A program made the translations under genes and the position numbers. Shown here piece by piece: positions 24,611 through 33,611 of a stretch of 45,384 bases of DNA. This stretch comes from CAZUNB01 sp044227985 (GTDB taxonomy: Bacteria; Patescibacteriota; Saccharimonadia; Saccharimonadales; JAGPDM01), in the NCBI GenBank assembly GCA_044227985.1, contig JBGAVT010000009.1:1-45384 (forward strand). Direction: 5' to 3'. The notes beneath the pieces were generated by a model. It ran no database searches and was not told where the DNA came from. It was given only the letters and a program-made list of their open reading frames with translations. How positions within the stretch are numbered: the first letter of the stretch is position 1; every line of letters starts with the position of its first letter.

Positions 24611-25735
24611 TTATTTTCTCCAAGTAGTGATGTTCACGATATCAGTATAGCTTTGAATTATTTTGCAAACTTTAATGGATACGTTTGTGTCGTTGTAATC
24701 GATTGGCAGAACTACTTCTTCCTGATTGTCTCGCATAGAGGTAGCTAATTCGATTGACTGCTCGATGGAGCCTTCTGTAATGCCACCAATAACGATAGTG
24801 CCCTTATCGAGCGCTTCGGGCCGCTCGGTACTGGTGCGAATAAGCACACCAGCAAAATTAAGCATCGCACTTTCTTCGCTGAGGGTGCCGCTGTCGCTTA
24901 GTACGCAGTACGCATTTTTTTGTAGTTTATTATAATCCATAAAGCCAAAAGGTTTGAGATTTTGTACCAGCGGATGAAATTTGAAGTTACGTTGATCTAT
25001 AAACTTTTTACTACGAGGGTGAGTACTATAAATCACGGGCATCTTGTATCGCTCCGCAATAACGTTAATCGAGTTCATCAAGCTCATAAAATTAGACTCG
25101 TTATCGATATTCTCTTCTCGATGAGCCGATACAAGAATATATTTGTTTTTCTCAAGTTTGAGTTCATTCAGGACGTCACTTTTTTCGATTGAAGCAGCGT
25201 GGTCACGTAGTACTTCGCTCATCGGGCTGCCTGTGACAAATATGGTTTTTCCATCGACACCTTCTTCGAGTAAGTATCGTCGAGAGTTTTCAGTGTAAGG
25301 TAGGTTGATATCAGAGATATGGTCAACAATTTTTCTGTTAATCATCTCACTCACGTTCCAGTCCCAGCAGCGGTTTCCGGCTTCCATGTGGAAGATTGGT
25401 ATTTTGAGTCGTTTAGCACTTATCGCAGATAGGGCGCTATTAGTATCACCGAGCATAAGTACGGCATCAGGCTGTTCTTTTTGCATAGCTTCGTAGCTTT
25501 TAGCTATGATATTACCCATTGTTTCACCAAGGTCCTTGCCGACACCATCTAGATAATAGTCTGGTTGCCGTAAGCCTAGGTCCTTAAAGAACACTTCGTT
25601 GAGTGTGTAGTCCCAGTTTTGGCCAGTATGAACGAGCGTGTGATCGAAGTACTCGTCTGCTTTTTTGATAACAGCGCTCAGTCTGATTATTTCTGGTCGA
25701 GTACCGAGTATAGTCATTAATTTTAGTTTTTTCAT
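24611..25735 (-). CDS. capG: UDP-2-acetamido-2,6-dideoxy-L-talose 2-epimerase (CapG/WbjD/FnlC)
   Basis: A 374-residue WecB-like non-hydrolysing 2-epimerase fold. It has TILGTRPEIIRLSAVI, DHTLVHTGQNWDYTLNEVFF, VLMLGDTNSALSAISAKR, FHMEAGNRCWDWNVSEMINR, VSAHREENID and LSDSGTLSEES. The CWDW insertion after EAGNR and the neighbours CapF and CapE point to the FucNAc branch (CapG) rather than ManNAc epimerase WecB. It carries out the last step giving UDP-N-acetyl-L-fucosamine. The ATG follows the capF stop directly, with GGAG 6 nt upstream. Confidence 0.9.
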   Translation of the reverse strand: MKKLKLMTILGTRPEIIRLSAVIKKADEYFDHTLVHTGQNWDYTLNEVFFKDLGLRQPDYYLDGVGKDLGETMGNIIAKSYEAMQKEQPDAVLMLGDTNSALSAISAKRLKIPIFHMEAGNRCWDWNVSEMINRKIVDHISDINLPYTENSRRYLLEEGVDGKTIFVTGSPMSEVLRDHAASIEKSDVLNELKLEKNKYILVSAHREENIDNESNFMSLMNSINVIAERYKMPVIYSTHPRSKKFIDQRNFKFHPLVQNLKPFGFMDYNKLQKNAYCVLSDSGTLSEESAMLNFAGVLIRTSTERPEALDKGTIVIGGITEGSIEQSIELATSMRDNQEEVVLPIDYNDTNVSIKVCKIIQSYTDIVNITTWRK

Positions 25736-26863
25736 TTATTCTCCATTCTTAACTTGTTCATAATACGTGTCTGGTCTTTGCTTATCTAGTATCTCATTTG
25801 CCCAAAAGAGAGTTATAAGGTCTGAATCTCCTGTGTTCGTAATTGCGTGAACGTAGCCAGTAGGTACGTCTACGACCGTGGGTTTGCTGCCCGAAACATT
25901 GTAGCGAATTATTTCAGCGCTATCGACCTTATTTCGAAAAGACACTTCCGCTTCACCGCTTATAACAAAAAACTTTTCAATTTTAGTGTGATGCCAATGG
26001 TTGCCTCGTGAGACCCCGGGCCCAGTGGTAGAGGTGAATATTTGTCCAAATGATGCTGATTTAATAAATTCAGTTAATGAACCACGATCGTCGGAATGCA
26101 TGGTGAGTTCATATGCAAAATCATCTTTCCGAAGGTAGGAAAGGTAGGTCGCGTACAAGTACTTATTAAAGTTATCCTCCAGACTAGGAACTACGAGAGT
26201 GCTCCGAATGTCACGCAGAGCTATAATACGGTCTTTGAGTTCTCCGAGGGTGGTCTTGAATGTTGTAGGAACTTCACAAAACCGTGATAGTGGGGCGTCA
26301 CGATTATCTAGCTTATCAATAAACTCACTGACAATATCATCTATGTAGGTGAGGGTGATAGAGTGGCTTGAGTCAGAAACTTCAATGGGTAAGTTGTTCG
26401 CTATATTATTACAGAATGTTGCTACTACAGAATTGTAGTTTGGCTTACACCACTTGCCAAAGACGCCAGGCAGCCGGTAGATATAAACGGGCGATTCTGA
26501 TTCTTCTGACCACTCTAGGAGCATCTTTTCGGCGGTAACTTTACTCCTGCCGTAAGGATTATTCATTTCAGCTTGCGTTGATGAGCTGAGTAAGATAGGT
26601 ATTTTTTTATGGTTACTTCGCAGAGCCTCGACTACCCTTTCAGTAAGACCGCTGTTCACTAGCTGGAACTCTTCTTCGTCTTTCGGACGATTTACTCCCG
26701 CGAGATGGTATATAAAGTCCGCTTTGTTGATAAATTCATCCAGCTGCTCAAGTGAGTTCTCGCGCCCATACTCTAAGACGCGCATGTTTTCACGCAGCTT
26801 TAGGCTGACACAAAGGTTTTTTCCAATAAACCCAGAAGCACCAGTCACTAAGACTGTAGTCAC
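25736..26863 (-). CDS. capF: CapF/WbjC/FnlB bifunctional reductase (SDR + cupin)
   Basis: A protein of about 375 residues with two domains. Residues 1-240 are an SDR with VLVTGASGFIGKNL and FIYHLAGVNRP; the YGRSKVTAEKM piece holds the YxxxK catalytic pair. Residues 250-375 are a cupin with GVSRGNHWHHTKIEKFFVIS (metal-binding histidines) and VPTGYVHAITN. This SDR-cupin fusion is specific to CapF of the UDP-L-FucNAc pathway, where the cupin epimerises C3 and the SDR reduces C4 with NADPH. The frame opens at TTG 26887; GTG at 26863, preceded by AGGAG, is the likely start. Confidence 0.93.
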   Translation of the reverse strand: MTTVLVTGASGFIGKNLCVSLKLRENMRVLEYGRENSLEQLDEFINKADFIYHLAGVNRPKDEEEFQLVNSGLTERVVEALRSNHKKIPILLSSSTQAEMNNPYGRSKVTAEKMLLEWSEESESPVYIYRLPGVFGKWCKPNYNSVVATFCNNIANNLPIEVSDSSHSITLTYIDDIVSEFIDKLDNRDAPLSRFCEVPTTFKTTLGELKDRIIALRDIRSTLVVPSLEDNFNKYLYATYLSYLRKDDFAYELTMHSDDRGSLTEFIKSASFGQIFTSTTGPGVSRGNHWHHTKIEKFFVISGEAEVSFRNKVDSAEIIRYNVSGSKPTVVDVPTGYVHAITNTGDSDLITLFWANEILDKQRPDTYYEQVKNGE

Positions 26864-26864
26864 G

Positions 26865-27887
26865 TTACTTTTTCTCCTGAGACTCAAGCTTTTCTTGCAC
26901 TAGCTCCAACGTCAATAGCTTCTTCATTACACCTTCTGTATCGAGCTGTTCTGTATTGTGCGAAGTGTACTCCTCGACCATAGATATCTTTTTATCTCCA
27001 CTGTCAAAGTACTTATCGTAGTTAAGGTCCCTGGTATCAGCCGGAATACGGTAGTAAGCACCAAGATCAACTGATTTTACTTTTTCTTCCCGGGTCATCA
27101 GTGTCTCGTGAGACTTTTCGCCGTGACGAGTTCCAATGACCTTAATGTCTACCGTTGAGTGGAGGAGGTTTTTGAGACCATTCGCGAGACCTTCTACTGT
27201 GCTTGCTGGGGATTTTTGAACGAATAAGTCGCCCTGCTTCGCATTTTCAAAAGCGAAAAGTACTAAGTCAACGGCTTCGTCGAGATTCATTAAAAACCGA
27301 GTCATTTTGGGATCGGTGATTGTGATCGGTTGGCCGGACTCTATTTGTCCGATAAAAAGTGGAATAACAGATCCACGCGAAGCCATTACGTTGCCGTAGC
27401 GCGTACAGGAAATTGTTGTGTCTTTAGGGTCAACATTACGGGACTTAGCGACAATAACCTTTTCCATCATCGCCTTGGATGTCCCCATAGCGTTGATAGG
27501 GTAGGCTGCTTTATCGGTTGAAAGGCAGACAATTTTCTTGACGCCCGCATCGATAGCAGCAGTCAGTACGTTATCAGTACCGATAACATTTGTACGGACT
27601 GCTTCCATAGGAAAAAATTCACAAGATGGCACTTGCTTGAGCGCAGCGGCATGAAAGATGTAGTCCACGCCTCTGACCGCATCTTTGATGCTTTCCGGAT
27701 TGCGGACATCACCTATATAGAACTTCAGCTTGTCATTTGCGTAAAGTCTACGCATGTCGTCTTGTTTTTTTTCATCACGAGAAAAGATACGAATTTCTTT
27801 TATGTCACTATCAAGAAAACGCTTTAAGACGGCATTACCAAATGAACCAGTACCGCCAGTGATTAATAGGGTTTTTCCTTTAAACAT
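26865..27887 (-). CDS. capE: UDP-GlcNAc 4,6-dehydratase/5-epimerase (CapE/WbjB/FnlA)
   Basis: A 340-residue SDR that starts the UDP-L-FucNAc pathway from UDP-GlcNAc. It has LLITGGTGSFGNAV (NADP site, 11-17), YIFHAAALKQVPSCEFFP, CLSTDKAAYPINAMGTSKAM and GNVMASRGSVIPLF. The usual YxxxK pair is M134xxxK138 here, a substitution known from CapE. It heads the FucNAc genes: GGAG 7 nt before the ATG and an AT-rich TGTGCTAATATTATTAATAG region at about 27900-27925 that may hold the promoter. Confidence 0.93.
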   Translation of the reverse strand: MFKGKTLLITGGTGSFGNAVLKRFLDSDIKEIRIFSRDEKKQDDMRRLYANDKLKFYIGDVRNPESIKDAVRGVDYIFHAAALKQVPSCEFFPMEAVRTNVIGTDNVLTAAIDAGVKKIVCLSTDKAAYPINAMGTSKAMMEKVIVAKSRNVDPKDTTISCTRYGNVMASRGSVIPLFIGQIESGQPITITDPKMTRFLMNLDEAVDLVLFAFENAKQGDLFVQKSPASTVEGLANGLKNLLHSTVDIKVIGTRHGEKSHETLMTREEKVKSVDLGAYYRIPADTRDLNYDKYFDSGDKKISMVEEYTSHNTEQLDTEGVMKKLLTLELVQEKLESQEKK

Positions 27888-27963
27888 AATACTCCAAAGA
27901 TTACTTATCTATTAATAATATTAGCACATAGACTGTTCAAGTATCGAATAATGAAATGCCACA

Positions 27964-28485
27964 CTATTGATTATTATATTTCGTCTGAAGAAACCTAAAG
28001 CTCTGAAGGTCGTACGTGTCGTGGGTGAGGGGATCCTCGGGAAAGAATAGAGTATTCGCAATCACGAGGAGCTCGCTGTCGTCTTCCAAGGCTTCATATG
28101 CGTGAAGAATAAATGGAGGAGTCCAGACGCCAGATTTTTCGTCGAGCTCATACTCAAGCTTGCTTCCAAAAACATCTTCACAGCTCCATTTCACACGGCC
28201 CTTTGTTGCGAAGACGAGCTCATTGCGAATACGGTGCCATTCATTTGCACCAACTGACTGCTTCTTGAGGCCAGTAACCGTGTACGACCTCAGGCCCCTT
28301 ATGTCCCGGGGTAACTTTGCTAGTTCAGATTTTTCATAGTGTAGATATATTTTATGTAGGTCGGTAAAGTTTATGTTAAAAAGTACTCCTAGTTCCCCAT
28401 TTGATTTAGTATGCCAAGTATCATTCCTCTGGAGTTGCCGTACATCGCTTATGGTTGGCGCTGAGAATGAGGGCTTGTCTGTCAT
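27964..28485 (-). CDS. Cupin protein, WxcM/RmlC-like
   Basis: A 173-residue cupin. The core runs from GANEWHRIRNELVFATKGRVKWS (a metal or substrate His, then the first cupin motif) to SGVWTPPFILHAYEALEDDSELLVIAN (second motif, His kept) and ends SFRFLQTKYNN. This resembles WxcM/FdtA-type sugar keto-isomerases and RmlC-like epimerases, so it may isomerise a dTDP- or UDP-keto-sugar, perhaps the substrate of the DegT aminotransferase at 7629. The exact reaction cannot be read. It is separated from capE by about 75 nt. Confidence 0.75.
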   Translation of the reverse strand: MTDKPSFSAPTISDVRQLQRNDTWHTKSNGELGVLFNINFTDLHKIYLHYEKSELAKLPRDIRGLRSYTVTGLKKQSVGANEWHRIRNELVFATKGRVKWSCEDVFGSKLEYELDEKSGVWTPPFILHAYEALEDDSELLVIANTLFFPEDPLTHDTYDLQSFRFLQTKYNNQ

Positions 28486-28498
28486 GCAAGTCTCACCG

Positions 28499-28849
28499 CT
28501 ACTTTTTTGAAAGTTTTATAGATAATTCTTGATGGAGGTCGCGCAATAATGTATCGTTTTTCTCGATCTTCTGACGGTGGCTGTTTACCGTGTAGATAAG
28601 TGCCACAATCACTGTTGTTTGTACGATATCAAACAAGCTTAGCTCTGCAGAACTAAGCAATGGTTCTCCTGATATGTAGTTATAGAGAGGGAACGATAAA
28701 GTAAGTACTACTAGTATTAGGACCCATAAGGTGAATTGATGTTTGAATCGTTGCCTGCTGGCTTTTTTCATCTTGTATTGAGTGATGATATCGAATAAAG
28801 CAAGGAGAACGATCGGTGTATTTAGTGCTAACAAAGCTAGGTATCTCAT
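28499..28849 (-). CDS. DUF2304 small membrane protein
   Basis: A 116-residue protein with three membrane helices and a charged C-terminal tail (HRQKIEKNDTLLRDLHQELS, likely coiled coil). This is the DUF2304 layout, and such proteins almost always sit beside a DPM-like GT2, as here: the two genes overlap by 4 nt. It is presumably a membrane partner of that transferase. No catalytic residues are visible. Confidence 0.82.
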   Translation of the reverse strand: MRYLALLALNTPIVLLALFDIITQYKMKKASRQRFKHQFTLWVLILVVLTLSFPLYNYISGEPLLSSAELSLFDIVQTTVIVALIYTVNSHRQKIEKNDTLLRDLHQELSIKLSKK

Positions 28850-29559
28850 TCAAACATCTCCGTTATTCGTCGCTTCAACAAACTCTTTACGATATTAATA
28901 GCATTCCAGTTGTTCTGACCCTTTCCCTTAGAGTATTTAGTGTAAATCGCCTGAATAGGATACTCATCTATAGTTAGGTCCATCTGCTTAGCGCGCCAAA
29001 GCATCTCACTACAAAATTCATAGCCGCTCGTTTTCCATTTGAGCTGCATGAGTGTTTCCCGAGAATAGATGCGTAGTCCTGATTGAGAGTCTGTCGAACT
29101 AATACCAAATAACAAATAAGTGATAAAACTCAGCCCTTTATTACCGATAACCTTAGTTCGTGACATGCCATTACTGTCTATGAGGCGACTACCAATTAGT
29201 AGGTCGGTTTTATCTGCGTGAAGCTTCGAGATACCCTTGAGGACGTCTTGAATAGCGTGTTGACCGTCGGCATCCATAGTGGCAGCGATATCGTAGTTGT
29301 TCTGTTGAGCAAAACTGAGGCCGGTAGCGGTCGCACTGCCCACGCCGATATTGAGTATGTGGTCAATCACTGTTGCGCCATTTGTGCTCGCAATCGCTGA
29401 GGTGTCATCACTTGAACCATCATTTATGACTACGACATCGATTCTAAGTTTTGATTTCTTAACATGCTTTATTGCATCATTAACAACACTTCCGATTACA
29501 GCGGCTTCGTTGTAGGCTGGAATAATAACGCACACACGTAGTGTTTTCTCTTTTCCCAT
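28846..29559 (-). CDS. DPM1-like glycosyltransferase family 2
   Basis: A 237-residue GT2 of the dolichol/polyprenyl-phosphate sugar synthase type. It shows RVCVIIPAYNEAAVIGSVV, VVINDGSSDDT, NIGVGSATATGLSFAQ, AATMDADGQH (DxD) and GISSTDSQSGLRIYSRE. It has no C-terminal helices of its own, fitting use of the DUF2304 partner. It should charge polyprenyl phosphate with a single sugar, for later use by GT-C proteins outside the membrane. A TACAAT box lies 10 nt before the ATG, so the transcript leader would be a few bases at most. The 184-nt gap upstream (29560-29743) holds nothing else I recognise. Confidence 0.87.
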   Translation of the reverse strand: MGKEKTLRVCVIIPAYNEAAVIGSVVNDAIKHVKKSKLRIDVVVINDGSSDDTSAIASTNGATVIDHILNIGVGSATATGLSFAQQNNYDIAATMDADGQHAIQDVLKGISKLHADKTDLLIGSRLIDSNGMSRTKVIGNKGLSFITYLLFGISSTDSQSGLRIYSRETLMQLKWKTSGYEFCSEMLWRAKQMDLTIDEYPIQAIYTKYSKGKGQNNWNAINIVKSLLKRRITEMFE

Positions 29560-29743
29560 AATTAAACCTATTGTAGCATCGCACGGCAGTTATTAGAAAC
29601 AGAGATCATCTGCTGTTTTTTCAGTACTTCCGATAATTTGACTATTACGTTTTTGCGATGCTCATACGTAGTTAATTGCATTGCTAGGATTGTATATGGT
29701 TCCGGTGGGCAATACGCTGGCGTAGTCGAGTATTGTATTTTAG

Positions 29744-30181
29744 TTAAAGAGACTCAATTCCGTATTTGATTGTAATTTTGCCGTCTTGTGGCGTTTCATA
29801 GACCAGCTTATTTTTTAGATAGGTTGTAGAAATGTCGGCTGTTCTCGGTAGGTAAACAACCTCGCATAGCTCAGATAGCTCGTCAAATTTACCCTTCCAG
29901 TCGTCACCCATAACGAAGATATCTACGTTATTGTCGATGATGTCCTGTCTTTTTTGATCCCAAGAATTTTCTGGGATTACTTTGTCGACGTAGCGGATCG
30001 CCTCTAGTATCGTTTTTCTTTCTGAATAGCTAAACACTGAGCGCTTGTCCTTGCCTAGATTAAATTCATCGGTCGAAAGACCGACTATTAGTTTGTCGCC
30101 GAGGTCTCTCGAGCGCCGCAGAATGTTTATATGGCCCACATGGGTTAGATCAAACGTGCCATAGGTTAGAACTGTTTTCAC
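29744..30181 (-). CDS. tagD: Glycerol-3-phosphate cytidylyltransferase (TagD family)
   Basis: A 145-residue nucleotidyltransferase making CDP-glycerol from CTP and glycerol-3-phosphate. It has VLTYGTFDLTHVGHINIL (HxGH at H14/H17), GLSTDEFNLGKDKRSVFSYSERKTIL (the R.....Y.ER region), DIFVMGDDWKGKFD and the CTP-binding RTADISTTYLK, matching the TagD family (RTxGISTT). It starts with GTG at 30181, with AGGAGG 7 nt upstream. The divergent gene is a CDP-glycerol glycerophosphotransferase, which would use its product. Confidence 0.92.
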   Translation of the reverse strand: MKTVLTYGTFDLTHVGHINILRRSRDLGDKLIVGLSTDEFNLGKDKRSVFSYSERKTILEAIRYVDKVIPENSWDQKRQDIIDNNVDIFVMGDDWKGKFDELSELCEVVYLPRTADISTTYLKNKLVYETPQDGKITIKYGIESL

Positions 30182-30258
30182 TGCTATCCTCCTGGATTAT
30201 TTATTCTGCTTTGCATAAAGTTTAACATTAATCATGATTGGTTGGCCTAGTGATGGGC

Positions 30259-30264
30259 TATAAT
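30259..30264 (+). promoter_or_regulatory. -10 box for the TagB-like gene
   Basis: A perfect TATAAT, with a loose TTGGTT about 15 nt upstream (30238-30243). It gives a leader of roughly 25 nt before the ATG at 30296. It lies in the 114-nt divergent space between tagD and the TagB-like gene. Confidence 0.55.
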
Positions 30265-30295
30265 GATTGGAGTAATCTAAGACTAGAAAGCATCT

Positions 30296-31468
30296 ATGAA
30301 AATCGACAAGAAAAATTATCGTCACTGGCTGATACTTGGTTGTAGCTTAGTGTCGGTTTTTCTGATTTCGATTATCAGGCCTTTTATTAAAAAAAAATCA
30401 TCATCAAAAATAATTATATTTTATGGTCATACGCTAAACGGGAACCTAAAGGCTTTTTATGACTATTTAAAAAACCAGAAAGATTATGAGCCGTATTTTC
30501 TGAGCATGGATAAGAACTATCTGATGAGATTAGCGCAGAATGGTGAAGACAAGAATCGATTGCTTAATTTACTGCACTTTAAAGACTTGCTGGTTGTAGC
30601 TAAATCGAGCGCTATTTTAACCAGTCATGGTCTGCATTTTATGAGTGTGCTTAAAAAGACTACAGATATAAAATTCTTTGATGTTTGGCACGGGATTCCA
30701 TATAAAGGCTTTGTGGCTGATGATTTTAAGCACCTCCATGACTACGATCAATCTTGGGTCAGCTCTGAAAGACTCAAAGATATGTATGTTAACAAGTTTG
30801 GCTTTAACCCTCAAAGTGTAAAGGTTACTGGCTATGGAAGGGTTGACCAGCTGGTCGATGGCAGCCTGTCTGACAGGCAAAGACTCATCAGTAAGTATAA
30901 ACTTCCACATCGCGACAAGTACGTCTTGATAGCTCCAACCTGGAAGCAGGATGATAGCGGTAGAAATATCTTGCCATTTGATACTCCAGAAAAAGCGTTT
31001 TTTACGAAAATAGATGCAGTAGCCAAAAAACACAATGCTGAAATTATCTTTAGAACCCATCTTAATTCACAAGAAGAGATAAGCATGGATGGACTCGATA
31101 ATACGCAGTTCATGCCTTATTCCAAGTATGAGCTTGCTGAGGAGTTTCTGGCGCTAGCCGATGTGCTGATCTCGGATTGGTCGTCAATATCATTTGATTA
31201 TTTAGCCCTTGATCGCCCAACCATATTTTTGGATATTGAGCCGCCATTTAAACATGGGCTTAGCTTTGGAAAAGAACATAGGTTTGGCGATGTGGTTGGT
31301 GATTTTGATGCGTTAGTTGAGAGTCTAGCTATGAATCTTGAAAATCCGGCTGCATATTTAGCCAGGAACAAGTCCAAGATAGCCAAAATTAAAAAGGCAG
31401 CTTATGATGATTTGCTTGACGGTAAAAGTTGCCAACGATACCTAAAGGAACTAGATGAAATTCTTTAA
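30296..31468 (+). CDS. CDP-glycerol:glycerophosphate glycerophosphotransferase (TagB/TagF family)
   Basis: A 390-residue protein. One N-terminal membrane helix (WLILGCSLVSVFLISII) anchors it to the inner face. The catalytic GT-B-like domain has FFDVWHGIPYKGF (His base), YVLIAPTWKQDD, IIFRTHLNS and DVLISDWSSISFDYLALDRP (Ser/Asp pocket), all hallmarks of PF04464. At 390 residues it is closer to the primase TagB than to the long polymerase TagF. It transfers glycerol phosphate from CDP-glycerol to a lipid-linked glycan or extends it. Its 3' end overlaps the next gene by 14 nt. Confidence 0.9.
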   Translation: MKIDKKNYRHWLILGCSLVSVFLISIIRPFIKKKSSSKIIIFYGHTLNGNLKAFYDYLKNQKDYEPYFLSMDKNYLMRLAQNGEDKNRLLNLLHFKDLLVVAKSSAILTSHGLHFMSVLKKTTDIKFFDVWHGIPYKGFVADDFKHLHDYDQSWVSSERLKDMYVNKFGFNPQSVKVTGYGRVDQLVDGSLSDRQRLISKYKLPHRDKYVLIAPTWKQDDSGRNILPFDTPEKAFFTKIDAVAKKHNAEIIFRTHLNSQEEISMDGLDNTQFMPYSKYELAEEFLALADVLISDWSSISFDYLALDRPTIFLDIEPPFKHGLSFGKEHRFGDVVGDFDALVESLAMNLENPAAYLARNKSKIAKIKKAAYDDLLDGKSCQRYLKELDEIL

Positions 31469-32405
31469 AAAAAATGCAAACCTGATTATAACTCTGCTAT
31501 TTTTTGGTTTGCTTGGTTGGTATTTTATCAACAACCGTGAGGCCCTCAGCTCTTTAATGGAAGTGCCGTTCTGGGTGGTTCTGCTGCTGCTTGTAATGAA
31601 GGGATCTCGGATATTTATCACTGGTTTATTTACTAAATTCACGCTCGATGCTTTTGGCAAAAAAATGACGTATGGCGAAGTTAATTATCTCTCGCTTCTG
31701 TCATCAATTGGAAATTTCTTTGGTCCAATCCTCGGAGGAGCTAGCATCAGAGCAGTCTACTTAAAGAAAAAACATGATTTTGAATATTCTAAGTTTATAT
31801 CTACGCTGTATGGTTTTTATATCGTTACGTTTTTAACAAATGCATTGATTGGATTATTACTAGTTATCAACTACGGCATGAAGGTAGGTGGTAGCACCGA
31901 GTTATGGTCGGTGGCGGCCGTTTTTTTGTTTATATTTTTAGCAAATTTAGCTCTTGTCGCTATACCTGCCAAAGTACTACATAAAATAGTCGGCTTGTTT
32001 AAATTTCTACCTAAAAGACTGATAAAGATTACTGATTTGATGATTGGTGGATGGGAGACTATTAGAGTTAATCATAAGCTTCTGTTCAAGCTTTTCTTGC
32101 TCAATATCGCTATAACTAGCGTGATAATGGTCGAGAGTACCGTGCTGTATTATCAGTTCGTAGATAACTGGCAGTTAACCAGTGTGTTGCTGTATACAAT
32201 CCTCGGTACGCTTTCAACCTTGGTTAGTGTCACGCCTGGAGCGGTCGGAGTCAAAGAGGCTATATTCCTTTTTAGTGCATCTGTGACGGTCCTAGCACCA
32301 GAACAGATTCTACAGATGGCCACCGTCGATCGCAGCGCTACGTTTCTGCTTTTGATCATAAGCTATGCTGTAGTTAAACTGTTTAGCTTGAAGAAAAAAG
32401 CTTGA
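31455..32405 (+). CDS. Lysylphosphatidylglycerol synthase TM-like protein (AglD/UPF0104 family)
   Basis: A 316-residue membrane protein with about eight helices. It has the family piece LSSIGNFFGPILGGASIRAVYLKKK and, near the end, VSVTPGAVGVKEAIFLF (typical P-G-x-x-G-x-x-E motif). Related proteins include the flippase half of MprF and archaeal AglD. Its overlap with the TagB-like gene suggests a role in lipid-linked glycerol phosphate or sugar transfer or flipping. No aminoacyl-transferase domain is present, so lysine transfer to lipid is unlikely. Confidence 0.87.
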   Translation: MKFFKKNANLIITLLFFGLLGWYFINNREALSSLMEVPFWVVLLLLVMKGSRIFITGLFTKFTLDAFGKKMTYGEVNYLSLLSSIGNFFGPILGGASIRAVYLKKKHDFEYSKFISTLYGFYIVTFLTNALIGLLLVINYGMKVGGSTELWSVAAVFLFIFLANLALVAIPAKVLHKIVGLFKFLPKRLIKITDLMIGGWETIRVNHKLLFKLFLLNIAITSVIMVESTVLYYQFVDNWQLTSVLLYTILGTLSTLVSVTPGAVGVKEAIFLFSASVTVLAPEQILQMATVDRSATFLLLIISYAVVKLFSLKKKA

Positions 32406-32420
32406 AGTAGTGAGTCTTTT

Positions 32421-33611
32421 TTAGATATTTCTAAGTATTTCATAGTAACTACTACTAGACTTATCCCAGGAAAACGCGTCTGATTTTTCGACTGCCGCTT
32501 TTGACATTTTTATCCTCAGTTTTTCATTGTTTTTTAGCATTACTATCTTGTCCGCGAGTTGGTCTGGGCTTCTTTGATCTACCAGAAATCCTGTTATGGT
32601 ATCTTCTACGATGTCTTTAATCCCGCCGACGTTAGTTGCTATGACGGGTAGGCCAGCTGCGGCTGCCTCCACGAAAACGAGCCCAAATGCCTCAGTCCAA
32701 CCATCGTCGTCTATAACCGAAGGCCCGATAAAAACATCAGATTTTTTTAATAGCGAAGGCAATTCTTTAGGCTGCACCCAGCCAAGAAATGAAACGATAT
32801 CACTCAGCTGATTGTCCTTGACATACTTTAGAAGCTTTTCTTTCTGTGGGCCATCACCGGCTATGTTGAATTGGATATCATGCACGCCTTTGGCTTTTAT
32901 CTTTCTTACCGCAGTCAAAACATCAATCACACCCTTTTGACTGCTTAGTCTGCCAACAAAAGTAACCGTAAATATACGATTCTTGTTACTATTTCTACTC
33001 GTCTTAAATCGCTCGACATCGACACCCATAGGAATGATAGGATATGTCCGCTCTTTGTATATTTCCCGACAAACTTTCCGTGTCGATGAGCTATTAACAA
33101 TTACTTCATCAGCATGCTTCAAGGTGAATTTTTTAATTGAGGTCATTATATGACCACGCAAGGCGTACACGTCGCCACCATGAACAGAAATTATTACTTT
33201 TGATCGGTTTAATGGTCTAGCCAAGATGGCTAGGAATCCTTGAGGTATCAGCCAGTGCGCATTGACTATCTTGTTGCGACCATTAGTAACGATAGACAAA
33301 AACTGAAACATAACGAATAGTAGTAATTTAATAGCATAAATTGGGGATTTTTTAATTTTACTTGTAGCGTGTCCTTCGTAAACAATATTTTCAGCAGAAG
33401 CTGGAAAGAAGTATCGGAACCTTTTAACACGTGTATCGCCGATTAGCTCGTTAGTTTTGGAATTTTTATAGTGCGGGACTACAACTGTTATTTTCTTGAA
33501 ATACTTGCTCAGGTTTTTAGCATGATCTAGGACAAAGCTTGGAACAGCATCATTTTTCCATCGTGGAAAAGTTGTGGCTACGATTAATAATTCTTTCTCT
33601 GTATCCTTCAT
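32421..33611 (-). CDS. Glycosyltransferase family 4
   Basis: A GT-B enzyme of about 396 residues. It has ELLIVATTFPRWKNDAVPSFV, IVNAHWLIPQGFLA, VIISVHGGDVYALRG, TFVGRLSSQKGVIDVL, FNIAGDGPQKEKLL and the donor-binding block GWTEAFGLVFVEAAAAGLPVI (ExFGxxxxEAxA). It ends with the usual SWDKSSSSYYEILRNI. The ATG at 33611 (MKDTEK) fits better than the frame opening at 33641, since the first ten residues are unlike the family. A TATACT box 12 nt before this ATG implies a very short leader. It is convergent with the AglD-like gene. Confidence 0.9.
   Translation of the reverse strand: MKDTEKELLIVATTFPRWKNDAVPSFVLDHAKNLSKYFKKITVVVPHYKNSKTNELIGDTRVKRFRYFFPASAENIVYEGHATSKIKKSPIYAIKLLLFVMFQFLSIVTNGRNKIVNAHWLIPQGFLAILARPLNRSKVIISVHGGDVYALRGHIMTSIKKFTLKHADEVIVNSSSTRKVCREIYKERTYPIIPMGVDVERFKTSRNSNKNRIFTVTFVGRLSSQKGVIDVLTAVRKIKAKGVHDIQFNIAGDGPQKEKLLKYVKDNQLSDIVSFLGWVQPKELPSLLKKSDVFIGPSVIDDDGWTEAFGLVFVEAAAAGLPVIATNVGGIKDIVEDTITGFLVDQRSPDQLADKIVMLKNNEKLRIKMSKAAVEKSDAFSWDKSSSSYYEILRNI

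Noticed and set aside
30617..31113. Long minus-strand open frames across the TagB-like gene
   Set aside because: The plus strand encodes a full TagB-family domain with all its motifs; the minus frames are shadows of it.
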